40,188 bases of DNA, taken from positions 1 to 40,188 of the forward strand of contig NZ_JACEHH010000065.1 of the NCBI RefSeq assembly GCF_014154935.1, written 5' to 3'. Shown piece after piece: positions 25,723-33,354 of the stretch. The notes beneath the pieces are model-generated. The model was not told the origin of the DNA. It worked only from the letters and a program-made list of their open reading frames with translations, and did no database searches. Every line of letters begins with the position of its first letter. The first letter of the stretch is position 1. The position numbers and the translations under genes are program-made. The DNA is from Stieleria mannarensis. GTDB taxonomy: Bacteria; Planctomycetota; Planctomycetia; Pirellulales; Pirellulaceae.

Positions 25723-27063
25723 ATGCCACTCCGCACCGATTATCGCCGCCGCACCAAGGAGGCGTCCCGCCGTGTGACCGTTGGGTTTGCGATCGCCGCC
25801 ATGGTGACCGCTTGGAGCGGACTGATTGGCCCCGCCGGCAGATCGCTCGCCGCCGAGCGGTGGACCAGTTTGGACGGATCACGCACGGTGGAAGCGGACT
25901 TCATCGGATTGTGGGGCAACAACGTGGTGTTGGAGTTGCCCGGATCGCGACGCGTGTCCGTCAGTGTCGATGATCTAATCGCCGACAGTCGAATCCAAGC
26001 GCGTCGATTGGACGAGGAACAGCGGCGCAAACGCGCCGAATTGCGGCAACAAATCCTGGCGGAGGCCAAAGAGGCGGCCGCACCGGCGCCGACACCGCTG
26101 CCGGCCCCCCCGACACCCCCGCCCTACCAGCGACTGAGTTCCACCGGCGGGCTGCTGGCACAACTGGAATGGATGGACCAGCAAAACAAAAACGGACACG
26201 GGCTGATCGCGGCCTTCGACTTGTTGCCGCTGAATTACCAGAATGATCTGGAGCGATTGACGCGGATGAGCGTCGCCAAGCTGGACATGCCCGGGATGCG
26301 CCAAACGTTGACCTCGGTTCACTCGATCGGTGACCTGATCATCACGCGACAACGTTGGGTTTTCTCGCACCCGCGTTTGCAAGGAATCGATGCCGATTCC
26401 CGAGACAGGTTGAAATCGTTGTTGTTGTCGATCGGCGGGCTGCTCCGCGATGGTATCGATCCGGACCAGCTGCGGTTGGAAGAACTGTCGACGAAATCGC
26501 TGCGGACATGGCTGCTCGAATTGGACGGACGCTTGGCGCCCCATATCGCATCGATGTATGAGCAGATGGAGATGCTGGGGATCGAGCCCTTGTCGTATGA
26601 AGTCAAAGATGAGAAGGACGGCAAAGCGACGGTCGAAATCAGCTACGGCGACGTCAAACAAAGCATGAACTTCATCACGGTCGATGGCATCTGGATGCCG
26701 GCCGATTCGGACGTCGAAAAATGGGCCGAAGCGATGAAGACGTGGGAAGACACGCTGGCCGGAACCGCCGACGGATCGTTGTTGGGCGGCGGGCTTGCGG
26801 AAATGGTGCCGTTGATGTTGGACCCGATTTTGCAGCCCGCCCTTGCAGCCCAATCGGCGCGTGAGTTCCACTCGGCGATGGACGGCTGGTTCGCCATGAC
26901 CGCTCCCCTGGTCACCCAAATGCAGCGTTTCGGCGTCGGGAATCGTCGCGGCATGAATTCCTACGGGGATGGCTATGACGACTACGACATGGAAATGGAG
27001 ATGGACATGCAGATGGAGATGGAAATGGAAATGGAGATGAACATGCCGACGGACGGTTTTTAA
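25723..27063 (+). CDS. Secreted protein with SLA1-homology (SHD1) domain and Met/Glu-rich tail
   Basis: Function unknown. The 446-residue protein has a signal peptide (basic RRVTV, then GFAIAAMVTAWSGLIG, probable cut after SLAA at 44). Next is an SHD1-like domain, RWTSLDGSRTVEADFIGLWG...VVLELPGSRRVSVSVDDL (about 46-85), a small beta domain that planctomycetes have in many secreted proteins. A charged helix and Pro-rich linker (about 105-135) follow, then a mainly helical body. The tail alternates Met with Glu or Asp for about 20 residues from hexamer repeats in the DNA. Such tails can bind metal ions, but this is only a possibility. The start ATG matches the signal peptide; it is divergent from the reductase gene. 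Confidence 0.75.
   Translation: MPLRTDYRRRTKEASRRVTVGFAIAAMVTAWSGLIGPAGRSLAAERWTSLDGSRTVEADFIGLWGNNVVLELPGSRRVSVSVDDLIADSRIQARRLDEEQRRKRAELRQQILAEAKEAAAPAPTPLPAPPTPPPYQRLSSTGGLLAQLEWMDQQNKNGHGLIAAFDLLPLNYQNDLERLTRMSVAKLDMPGMRQTLTSVHSIGDLIITRQRWVFSHPRLQGIDADSRDRLKSLLLSIGGLLRDGIDPDQLRLEELSTKSLRTWLLELDGRLAPHIASMYEQMEMLGIEPLSYEVKDEKDGKATVEISYGDVKQSMNFITVDGIWMPADSDVEKWAEAMKTWEDTLAGTADGSLLGGGLAEMVPLMLDPILQPALAAQSAREFHSAMDGWFAMTAPLVTQMQRFGVGNRRGMNSYGDGYDDYDMEMEMDMQMEMEMEMEMNMPTDGF
26989..27045 (+). repeat. Tandem ATGGAR hexamers in coding sequence
   Basis: Nine to ten imperfect copies of ATGGAA/ATGGAG (with ATGGAC, ATGCAG and ATGAAC variants) lie in frame at the end of the SHD1-domain gene and encode a Met-acidic dipeptide run. 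The unit is six bases, so slippage changes length without breaking the frame. Confidence 0.8.
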
Positions 27064-27099
27064 GTCGTTTGTTGCAAGTTGGACGGAAACAATAAAGCT

Positions 27100-28584
27100 A
27101 TGACGGAGTCGACGTCACCCTCGGTTCCACAACGGATTGCGGTGATCGGCGGTGGCCTTTCGGGACTGGCCACCGCGTTCTATCTGAGACGATTTTTACC
27201 CCACGCGATCATCAAGGTTTACGAATCGTCGTCGCGGTTGGGGGGAGTGATCCATACCGAGCGCATCGAGACGCCCGGGCATGGTCGCTTTGTGATCGAT
27301 CACGGGGCCGACATGTTTGCGACCGAGCCGCCGGCGGCGATCCAGCTGTGTCGTGATTTGGGAGTCGAAGATCAGTTGATCGTCCCCGACACCTCGCGCG
27401 CCGGAGCGATGATCGTGCACCGAGGCAAATTGGTGCCCATCCCTGACGGCTTTGTCTTGATGCGGGCGACGAAGCTTTGGCAGATGGTGACGACGCCGCT
27501 GTTGTCGATCCCCGGCAAGTTGCGATTTTTGGCTGAACGGTTCGTCGGCGGGCAAGCGAATCCGAACACCGGGGCCGACGACGTCAGCGTCGCAGATTTC
27601 GTTCGCCATCGAATGGGCGGTGAAGTGCTCGATCGGCTGGTCGGGCCCCTGGTCGCAGGCATCTACACCGCCGACATCGAAAAGCTGAGCATGAACGCGA
27701 CGATGGCTCCGATGGTCGCGATGGTCAAGAAACACGGTTCGCTGGCCAAGGCGACCTTCGCCCGGCGGCGCGAGAACCAGGACGTGACCGAACGAAACAG
27801 TGCCGGGGCGCGGTACGAAAAATTCCGCGGCTTTCCCAACGGCATGAAGCAATTGATCGACACGCTTGCTGCGGTGATCGGCGAGGAATCGATTCAGACC
27901 GACACGCCGATCACGGCCCTGCATTACACCGCCGACCGTTCGCAGCGATGGGAATTGAGCTTCGATCACGGGGCGGAGTCCTTTGACCAAGTCGTCTTGG
28001 CCGCGCCGGCCGCGGCTTCGGCCAGACTGCTTCGCTCGATCGATGACGCCGCGGTTGAAACGCCTTGCCAAACCGCAGCCGACGCGCTTGCATCGATCCA
28101 ATCCGCGTCGACCGCGATCGCCGTGCTGTGCGTTCGCAAGTCCCAGATCGCGCGGTTGCCACACCAGTTCGGATTCGTCGTTCCCAAAATCGAAAATCGC
28201 AAGATCCTGGCGGTCAGCTTTGCCAGTTTTAAGTATCCGATCCGCTGCCCCGAGGACCATGTGATCATCCGAGTGTTTGTCGGAGGGGCGCTGCAGCCGG
28301 AATTGTTGCAGCAGAGCGACGACCAACTGGTTGACATGGTTCGCGGTGAGCTGGCCGAGCTGATCGGAATGACCGGCCGGGAAACGCTTGCCCGCGTCGT
28401 TCGATGGAACGATGCCATGCCCCAGTACCACGTCGGTCATTTGAAACGCGTCGAAGCGATCGAAGCCGCGATGGCACAGATTCCGCACCTGCATCTGGTC
28501 ACCAACGCCTTACGCGGCGTCGGGATCGCCCCGGTGATCGCGGCGGGAAAAAAGACGGCCAAAACGATAAGCGGGGCCGAGTGA
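27100..28584 (+). CDS. hemG: Protoporphyrinogen/coproporphyrinogen oxidase, HemY type
   Basis: FAD-dependent oxidase of haem synthesis. The 494-residue protein has the N-terminal dinucleotide fold RIAVIGGGLSGLATAFYLRR (13-32) followed by VYESSSRLGGVIHTE. It also has the FVIDHGADMFATEPPAA substrate-side block, GPLVAGIYTADIEKLSMNA, and the C-terminal FAD closing segment ALRGVGIAPVIAAGKKTA. It is the HemY/CgoX family rather than the flavodoxin-like E. coli HemG; substrate (copro- or protoporphyrinogen) cannot be told by eye. The ATG at 27100 fits the family; a TTG seven codons earlier is in frame. It begins 36 bases after the SHD1 gene and may be in one transcript with it. Confidence 0.9.
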   Translation: MTESTSPSVPQRIAVIGGGLSGLATAFYLRRFLPHAIIKVYESSSRLGGVIHTERIETPGHGRFVIDHGADMFATEPPAAIQLCRDLGVEDQLIVPDTSRAGAMIVHRGKLVPIPDGFVLMRATKLWQMVTTPLLSIPGKLRFLAERFVGGQANPNTGADDVSVADFVRHRMGGEVLDRLVGPLVAGIYTADIEKLSMNATMAPMVAMVKKHGSLAKATFARRRENQDVTERNSAGARYEKFRGFPNGMKQLIDTLAAVIGEESIQTDTPITALHYTADRSQRWELSFDHGAESFDQVVLAAPAAASARLLRSIDDAAVETPCQTAADALASIQSASTAIAVLCVRKSQIARLPHQFGFVVPKIENRKILAVSFASFKYPIRCPEDHVIIRVFVGGALQPELLQQSDDQLVDMVRGELAELIGMTGRETLARVVRWNDAMPQYHVGHLKRVEAIEAAMAQIPHLHLVTNALRGVGIAPVIAAGKKTAKTISGAE

Positions 28585-28660
28585 AACGGCGTTGTTTTCG
28601 GTAGACTGGTGGGGCTCCGCTCTCCCACCTTCCCTCCGCCTCTTGGACGATTGTGATTCC

Positions 28661-28777
28661 ATGATCCGTCTTTTCTTCGCCGGCATGATTGGTTTGTGTG
28701 TGATTCCGGTCGTCGCGGAAGAACGCTTCCGATTGACCGATGTGCACGGAACGATCGTCAGAGATTTACTTGCGTGA
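28661..28777 (+). pseudogene. Broken start of a secreted protein gene
   Basis: A 38-codon frame starts with a plausible signal peptide (MIRLFFAGMIGLCVIPVVAEE) and continues with RFRLTDVHGTIVRDLLA before stopping. The palindromic repeat begins 36 bases after the stop, so the piece looks like the front of a longer gene cut off by a rearrangement or repeat insertion. It could instead be a real short secreted peptide. No ribosome-binding sequence is obvious. Confidence 0.35.
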
Positions 28778-28812
28778 TCGACCGGCGGGCGGCTTTTCCC
28801 ACAAGCTGACAA

Positions 28813-28924
28813 AGCACTCGTATTCCGCCGCAGCGCTTGCGGGTAGTGGACGAGGCGACGAGTCCATTCGGCTTGCGTACCGCGAGGACTCCTCGCGTCG
28901 TCCACTACCGTCTACCGGAGTGCT
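28813..28924. repeat. Palindromic repeat family C, nested inverted repeat
   Basis: The inner arms, 28842-28865 (GGTAGTGGACGAGGCGACGA, then GTCC) and 28886-28909, pair at 22 of 24 positions around a 20-base loop. Outer arms AGCACTC (28813-28819) and GAGTGCT (28918-28924) also pair. The element lies between a broken small gene and the EamA transporter. One frame through it is open to the transporter start but has no coding character. Confidence 0.75.
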
Positions 28925-28973
28925 AAGGCGCGAACCTTTGGCGCTGCGGGTTTGTCGAGCCAGAGGGATCATC

Positions 28974-29933
28974 ATGTTCGATCCTGCTTTCTCGTTTCCC
29001 CCCTGTCATGCGAACCGTCCATTGAACGACTCAGGCGATGACCCTCCCAGCCGATTCGCGTCGGGGATTCTATTGGCGGTCGTGGGGACGTTTCTGTTCG
29101 CGCTCAAGTCAATTTTCATCAAATTGGCGTTCGCCGCCGGCGCCGAGCCGACGATGTTGCTGGTGATCCGGCTCGCTTTTGCACTACCGTTTTATGTCGG
29201 CGTGCTGTGGCAGGTGCATTGTGATCCGGCGACCCGGCCGATCGGTCGGCCGCTGGTGATGCGGGCGATCGGGATGGGTTTTTTGGGCTATTACCTGGCG
29301 TCGTATTTGGATCTTAGCGGGTTACAGTACATCACCGCCCAATTGGAGCGATTGACGCTGTTTGTTTATCCCGCAATCGTCGCGATCCTGGCCTGGCTGT
29401 TCCTCGGTGAACGCTTGCACCGGCGGATCATTCTGTCGATCGTGTTGTGTTACTGTGGCGTCGCCATCATGTATGGCCAAGAACGACTGGTCGCCGACGG
29501 AACTCAGGTCACCTGGGGCGTCGTGCTGGTCAGCGGTGCGGCGGTCAGCTATGCGGTTTATATCTTGCTGGCCAAGCCGACGATGGCGGTGATGGGCAGT
29601 CGCCGATTTACGAGTTTGGCGATGATCGGATCGACGGGGTTCATCGGTCTGCACTTTTTGGCGACCCGCGAGGTGTCGCAATTGATCACCGCATCGCCAG
29701 TCGTCTATGCGTACGGATTTGTGTTGGCGATCGTTTGCACCTTGATCCCCAGCTTCATGATCAACGAGGCGATCATGCGGGTCGGTGCGACACGGACGGC
29801 GGTGATCGGCAGTGTTGGTCCGGTGTTGACGATGTTGTTAGCGATCGGCGTCCTGGGGGAACCGTCGTCACCGTGGCACTTCGTCGGGATGGGAACCGCG
29901 ATCGTCGGCGTCGGTTTGGTGACACGAAAGTGA
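28974..29933 (+). CDS. EamA/DMT-superfamily membrane transporter
   Basis: Inner-membrane carrier of 319 residues with about ten hydrophobic spans in two EamA halves. The first half is GILLAVVGTFLFALKSIFIKLAF...GLQYITAQLERLTLFVYPAIVAILAWLFLGERL; the second starts at TWGVVLVSGAAVSYAVYILLAKP and ends GEPSSPWHFVGMGTAIVGVGLV. These are the classical repeat signatures of drug/metabolite exporters; substrate unknown. AGAGGGA lies about 6 bases before the ATG at 28974, which decides the start against an upstream in-frame extension through the palindrome. Probably transcribed alone. Confidence 0.88.
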   Translation: MFDPAFSFPPCHANRPLNDSGDDPPSRFASGILLAVVGTFLFALKSIFIKLAFAAGAEPTMLLVIRLAFALPFYVGVLWQVHCDPATRPIGRPLVMRAIGMGFLGYYLASYLDLSGLQYITAQLERLTLFVYPAIVAILAWLFLGERLHRRIILSIVLCYCGVAIMYGQERLVADGTQVTWGVVLVSGAAVSYAVYILLAKPTMAVMGSRRFTSLAMIGSTGFIGLHFLATREVSQLITASPVVYAYGFVLAIVCTLIPSFMINEAIMRVGATRTAVIGSVGPVLTMLLAIGVLGEPSSPWHFVGMGTAIVGVGLVTRK

Positions 29934-29959
29934 GTCGCTAGCGAGATGCTTCTCTTTGA

Positions 29960-30334
29960 GTACGATGGCCTTTCCGGGCCGTCGCCTGCTGGAGCTCCCC
30001 GCGCTGCTTGGGGCGTCAAATGTGTTTCTGGTGCATTTCACGTCGAGCGGCGTTGCGCGAAACAATTACAACACCAACCGCATCGCGGTTGCACGCCAAC
30101 GGCGTGTCACAACAAAGCTTGGGGTCGCGGTAGCGCACCCCAAGATCAGACGAACCAAGCCCGCCAACCCCAACGGGGTTGAACAACACTCGCCCACCGA
30201 GTCACGCGACCGTCTCGCGGTCCGTTGGCATTGCCTCGTTTGTTGAACCCCGATGGGGTTCCGATTCTCATTTTTTCCAGGCCCCGGGGTGCGCTTCGCG
30301 ACCCCGGGCTGTGTTGTGGCACCGCTCTGCGGTG
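29960..30334. repeat. Mosaic of short hairpins in a 608-base gene-free gap
   Basis: The gap from 29934 to 30541 has no gene. It holds a chain of separate hairpins: CGATGGCC/GGGCCGTCG (about 29963-29984), AACCGCATCGCGGTT (30076-30090), ACGCCAACGGCGT (30093-30105), CTTGGGG/CCCCAAG (30118-30124 with 30138-30144), AACCCCAACGGGGTT (30166-30180), AACCCCGATGGGGTT (30246-30260), CCCGGGGT/ACCCCGGG (30283-30290 with 30301-30308), and CACCGCTCTGCGGTG (30320-30334). Two of them share the AACCCC-A-CGGGGTT form next to GAACAA or TTGAAC. After 30340 I see nothing. Confidence 0.7.
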
Positions 30335-30541
30335 AAAGTCGAGGGACGCGATCTGCGTCGAAAACAGGCCAATGCCCTATGTCTTGTTGGGCTACATCAC
30401 TTTTCTGAAAAACAAATTGTTCTGTAATCTATTTCATGTCCCTCGCAGCGATAGGCGACCGCCCGTGGGGCTCTGCGCGACACGACCTAGAAAGGACGTC
30501 GTACACCGATCCACCGACCATCTCTTACTCAACCGGCCAGA

Positions 30542-32455
30542 TCACTTGGATTCGTCACGTTGGGGTTCAGTCGTAGGCTGGACGGTCGTTGGAGGCGATT
30601 TCCGTTCGATGTAGCTTTGGATCTTACGTTCCAGGACCGGCAAGGGGATGGATCCGGAGCGGAGGACTTCGTCGTGAAATTCGCGGACGTCGAATGCATC
30701 ACCCAGTTGTTTTTCGGCGCGTGTCCGCAGGTCCGTGATGAACAGCTCACCGACCTTGTATCCCAGGGCTTGTCCGGGCCAGCCGATGTAGCGATCGACT
30801 TCGGCGACGATGTTGTGCTCTGAAAGCGCCGTGTTCTCTTTCATGTAGGCGATCGCTTGCTGCCGGGGCCAACCTTTGGCGTGGATGCCGGTGTCGACCA
30901 CCAATCGACTCGCCCGCCACGCTTCCATGCTCAATCGACCAAATTCCTGGTACGGGTCTTTATAGAATCCCAGTTCACCACCCAGATTTTCGCTGTACAA
31001 CGCCCAGCCTTCGATGAACGCCGTGAAGTTGCTCTGCTTTCGGATCGGGTGCAGCCCTTCCAATTCGGCTTGCAGGGCGAGTTGCAGGTGGTGGCCCGGG
31101 ACCGCTTCGTGGAACGACAGCGCCTCGAGTTGGTACAGCGGACGGGCGGACAGGTTGTACGTGTTGACGTAGTAGAAACCGCCTCGTGATCCGTCGGTCG
31201 CGGGAGGCCAGTAATAGGCCGAGGTCGTTTGCGGCGCGACATAATCGGGGACTTCTCGGATCCCATAAGGCGTTCGAGGCAGCTTGCCGAACAGCGTCGG
31301 GAGCCGGCCGTCGACTTGTTTCAAGATGTAGGCGACTTCCTTGAGCAATTCTTCTTTGGTCTTGGGATAAAACTTCGGATCGGTCCGCAAGTGCGCCAAG
31401 AACGCTTGCAGGTCACCGTCAAAGTTCACGCGTTCTTTGATCGCGATCATCTGGGATCGAATCCGCGCGTTCTCACGAATCCCCGTCTGGTGCAGTTCAT
31501 CGGGTGTCATCGCCAGCGTCGTGAACTTGCGGATCTGGGCCTGGTACAGTTCCCGTCCGCCGGGCAGGGATCGTGCGGCGATGCCACCGCGACAGGCCGG
31601 CACGTAGGATTGGTCCAAAAAGTCCGCGAAGGCACGAAAGGAGGGGATGACGCTGTTTTCGATCGCCTGGATCAATTCCGGACGCAGCTGTTTCCAGTCC
31701 TCTTCGGACAATTTGGCGATCGATTCTTCGGCCAGATTCGTCAGAAACAGCGACTGCTCGGGATCGTCAACCACATGGGCCCGTGCCTGCCGAACGCTGT
31801 CACGCATGATGATGGCCGGTTGCGTCAAACCGGCTTCGACGCCGCGACGCAAAAGTGCGATTTGTTCCTGGACATAACGGGGAAACTCGTTCAGCCGTGC
31901 GATGTAGTTTTCAAAATCCTGGCGTGAATCGGGATTCATCTGCCGCGGCAACTCGGGCAGCCCGATGTGGAATCCTTCGCGATTGTTGATCGGCATCAGG
32001 TGCAAACCCAGCCGGTAATCGGTCCGCTCGGTTTCCAGTTTGCGCCGCAACAGATCCACGTCGACCTGGTCTTCGGCATCGAGCGACTGGAGATCGATCG
32101 CGTCGAGCGATTGCAAAAACTCGGCGCGGGCCTGGTCACGACGCTCGAAATCGGCGGCGGTGTTGCTGGCCAGCCGGTCTTGTCCGCGCGGATCGCCGAC
32201 ATCGGTCGCCAGCAGCGGATACTCGTCGAGCTCGAATTCCCAAACGCGATCCATCAACGCGCGTAGTGTCGCGTCCGCCGGCCGGGAAACCGAGTCATCG
32301 GCATGGGAAGTCGGGGTCAGCAGCAGCGCCGAAACGCAGACAACAACGAGCCGGACACACGTAGCTACCTTCGCCAGAAGGTGGATCCACAGCATCTTCC
32401 ACACTCTGGTGAACGTCGCTACGAGAAAATGGGGCTGTCGAGCAAAGTACATCAT
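30542..32455 (-). CDS. Secreted DUF885-family metallopeptidase-like protein
   Basis: The 637-residue protein matches the DUF885 family, thought to be zinc peptidase-like. HEAVPGHH (449-456) supplies the HExxxGHH metal motif, with FIEGWALYSENLG (about 480-493) carrying a likely third ligand or catalytic residue. A hydrophobic segment VRLVVVCVSALLLTPTSHA (34-52) is a signal peptide core, so export is likely. Codons for WIHLLAKVAT just before it come from palindromic repeat family D. The ATG used here overlaps the stop of the regulator gene as TGATG, which suggests coupled translation; ATG at 32395 would give a shorter, more normal signal peptide. It could release peptides or amino acids for the hydroxyproline genes on the other side of the regulator; this is inference. 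Confidence 0.82.
   Translation of the reverse strand: MMYFARQPHFLVATFTRVWKMLWIHLLAKVATCVRLVVVCVSALLLTPTSHADDSVSRPADATLRALMDRVWEFELDEYPLLATDVGDPRGQDRLASNTAADFERRDQARAEFLQSLDAIDLQSLDAEDQVDVDLLRRKLETERTDYRLGLHLMPINNREGFHIGLPELPRQMNPDSRQDFENYIARLNEFPRYVQEQIALLRRGVEAGLTQPAIIMRDSVRQARAHVVDDPEQSLFLTNLAEESIAKLSEEDWKQLRPELIQAIENSVIPSFRAFADFLDQSYVPACRGGIAARSLPGGRELYQAQIRKFTTLAMTPDELHQTGIRENARIRSQMIAIKERVNFDGDLQAFLAHLRTDPKFYPKTKEELLKEVAYILKQVDGRLPTLFGKLPRTPYGIREVPDYVAPQTTSAYYWPPATDGSRGGFYYVNTYNLSARPLYQLEALSFHEAVPGHHLQLALQAELEGLHPIRKQSNFTAFIEGWALYSENLGGELGFYKDPYQEFGRLSMEAWRASRLVVDTGIHAKGWPRQQAIAYMKENTALSEHNIVAEVDRYIGWPGQALGYKVGELFITDLRTRAEKQLGDAFDVREFHDEVLRSGSIPLPVLERKIQSYIERKSPPTTVQPTTEPQRDESK
32360..32423. 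repeat. Palindromic repeat family D, copy 2, inside a coding region
   Basis: The 64-bp element begins CGTAGCTACCTTCGCCAGAA and ends GAACGTCGCTACG. Its halves pair as CGTAGCNACNTTCNCCAGA around a GGATCC centre. It matches 12524-12586 at the first 25 bases. Here it is translated on the minus strand as part of the N-terminus of the DUF885 protein, directly before the signal peptide core. Confidence 0.7.
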
Positions 32456-33246
32456 CAGTTTGATTGTTGGGCGCGAAACTTTCCGGGTGAGACACCGAAG
32501 GTGCGTCGGAATTGACGTGTGAACGCGCTTTGGTCGCTATAGCCGGACGAGAGCGCGATGGAGACGATCGAATCGTCGGTCTGACGTAGCTTGGTCGCTG
32601 CGGCGCTCATCCGCAACTGCAACACCAGTTGGGAGGATGAGATTCCGTAGACCTCGCGACAGCGTCGGTCGAGTTGATAGGACGACATGCCGACCCGATC
32701 GGCCAATTCCGCCGTTCGCAACGGTGTTTCCAAATGGCGTTTGATGTAGTCGATGGTGTCGGCCAGCTGATTCAGGTCGCTCGCGTCTTCGCCGGGTGAT
32801 TGAAGGTCACGTGACATCCCCACCACGCCGACGACGGATCCGTCGGCGCCCTTGAGCGGCAATTTGGTGGTCAGGCACCAGCCGGTGACGTTCGACGGAT
32901 AAACATGGCGTTCCAGTTCGTCGATCAAGGGCTGTTGGGATTGGATGACGGACAGGTCTTGATCCAGGAACCCGCTTCCGAATTCCCCGCCAAAGACTTC
33001 TTCGGACGTCTTGCCGATCAAGTCGCTTTTTTGATTTGCACCGCTGCGCTCAACCAGGGTGTCGTTGACGACCACATAACGCCCTTGGCGGTCTTTGACG
33101 AAATAGACAATGTCCGTCAGGTGGTCAAACACCGCTTCGCTGACGAAGGGATCGGCCAGCCGCCCGGCGAGTGACTCTCTGGGGTCGCCGCTGTCTGCTG
33201 CGTGGGGTGTGCGCAATTTTTGGCTCCCGCTGCCTCGTGATGTCAA
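32455..33246 (-). CDS. PAS-domain AraC-family transcriptional regulator
   Basis: The 263-residue protein joins a PAS sensor (about residues 32-130: VFDHLTDIVYFVKDRQGRYVVVNDTLVERSG..., ending GVVGMSRDLQ) to a C-terminal AraC double helix-turn-helix (about 165-260: LRTAELADRVGMSSYQLDRRC...SIALSSGYSDQSAFTRQFRRTFGVSPGKFR). TTG at 33246 is chosen because GGAGA lies 6 bases before it and a TATAGT -10 sequence lies just upstream. The only in-frame ATG (33342) would put the start beyond that promoter, and the extra 32 residues look non-coding. It is divergent from the hydroxyproline operon and overlaps the DUF885 gene, so it probably controls both. The ligand sensed is unknown. Confidence 0.82.
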   Translation of the reverse strand: MTSRGSGSQKLRTPHAADSGDPRESLAGRLADPFVSEAVFDHLTDIVYFVKDRQGRYVVVNDTLVERSGANQKSDLIGKTSEEVFGGEFGSGFLDQDLSVIQSQQPLIDELERHVYPSNVTGWCLTTKLPLKGADGSVVGVVGMSRDLQSPGEDASDLNQLADTIDYIKRHLETPLRTAELADRVGMSSYQLDRRCREVYGISSSQLVLQLRMSAAATKLRQTDDSIVSIALSSGYSDQSAFTRQFRRTFGVSPGKFRAQQSN

Positions 33247-33264
33247 TTCGCGTCTCCGGCAACC

Positions 33265-33274
33265 CACTATAGTG
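33265..33274. promoter_or_regulatory. Palindromic CACTATAGTG, possible two-way promoter core
   Basis: CACTATAGTG is a perfect palindrome, so TATAGT (one or two bases from the -10 consensus) reads the same on both strands. It lies between the divergent regulator (start 33246) and hydroxyproline epimerase (start 33355). On the minus strand it leaves a short leader that contains GGAGA. No good -35 hexamer is seen on either side, as would suit activator-dependent promoters. Confidence 0.35.
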
Positions 33275-33354
33275 ATTGCCGTCCGACACGCCTGCGGGAA
33301 AACGCTGGTTTCGAACGCCAGAAACCGCCGCGGTGGTCCCACACGTTTCAGCCT

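Noticed and set aside
27196..28494. Minus-strand open frame of 432 codons opposite the protoporphyrinogen oxidase gene
   Set aside because: Antisense shadow with no recognisable domain.
28740..28973. N-terminal extension of the EamA transporter
   Set aside because: It would translate the nested palindrome; the ATG at 28974 has its own ribosome-binding sequence and fits the family.
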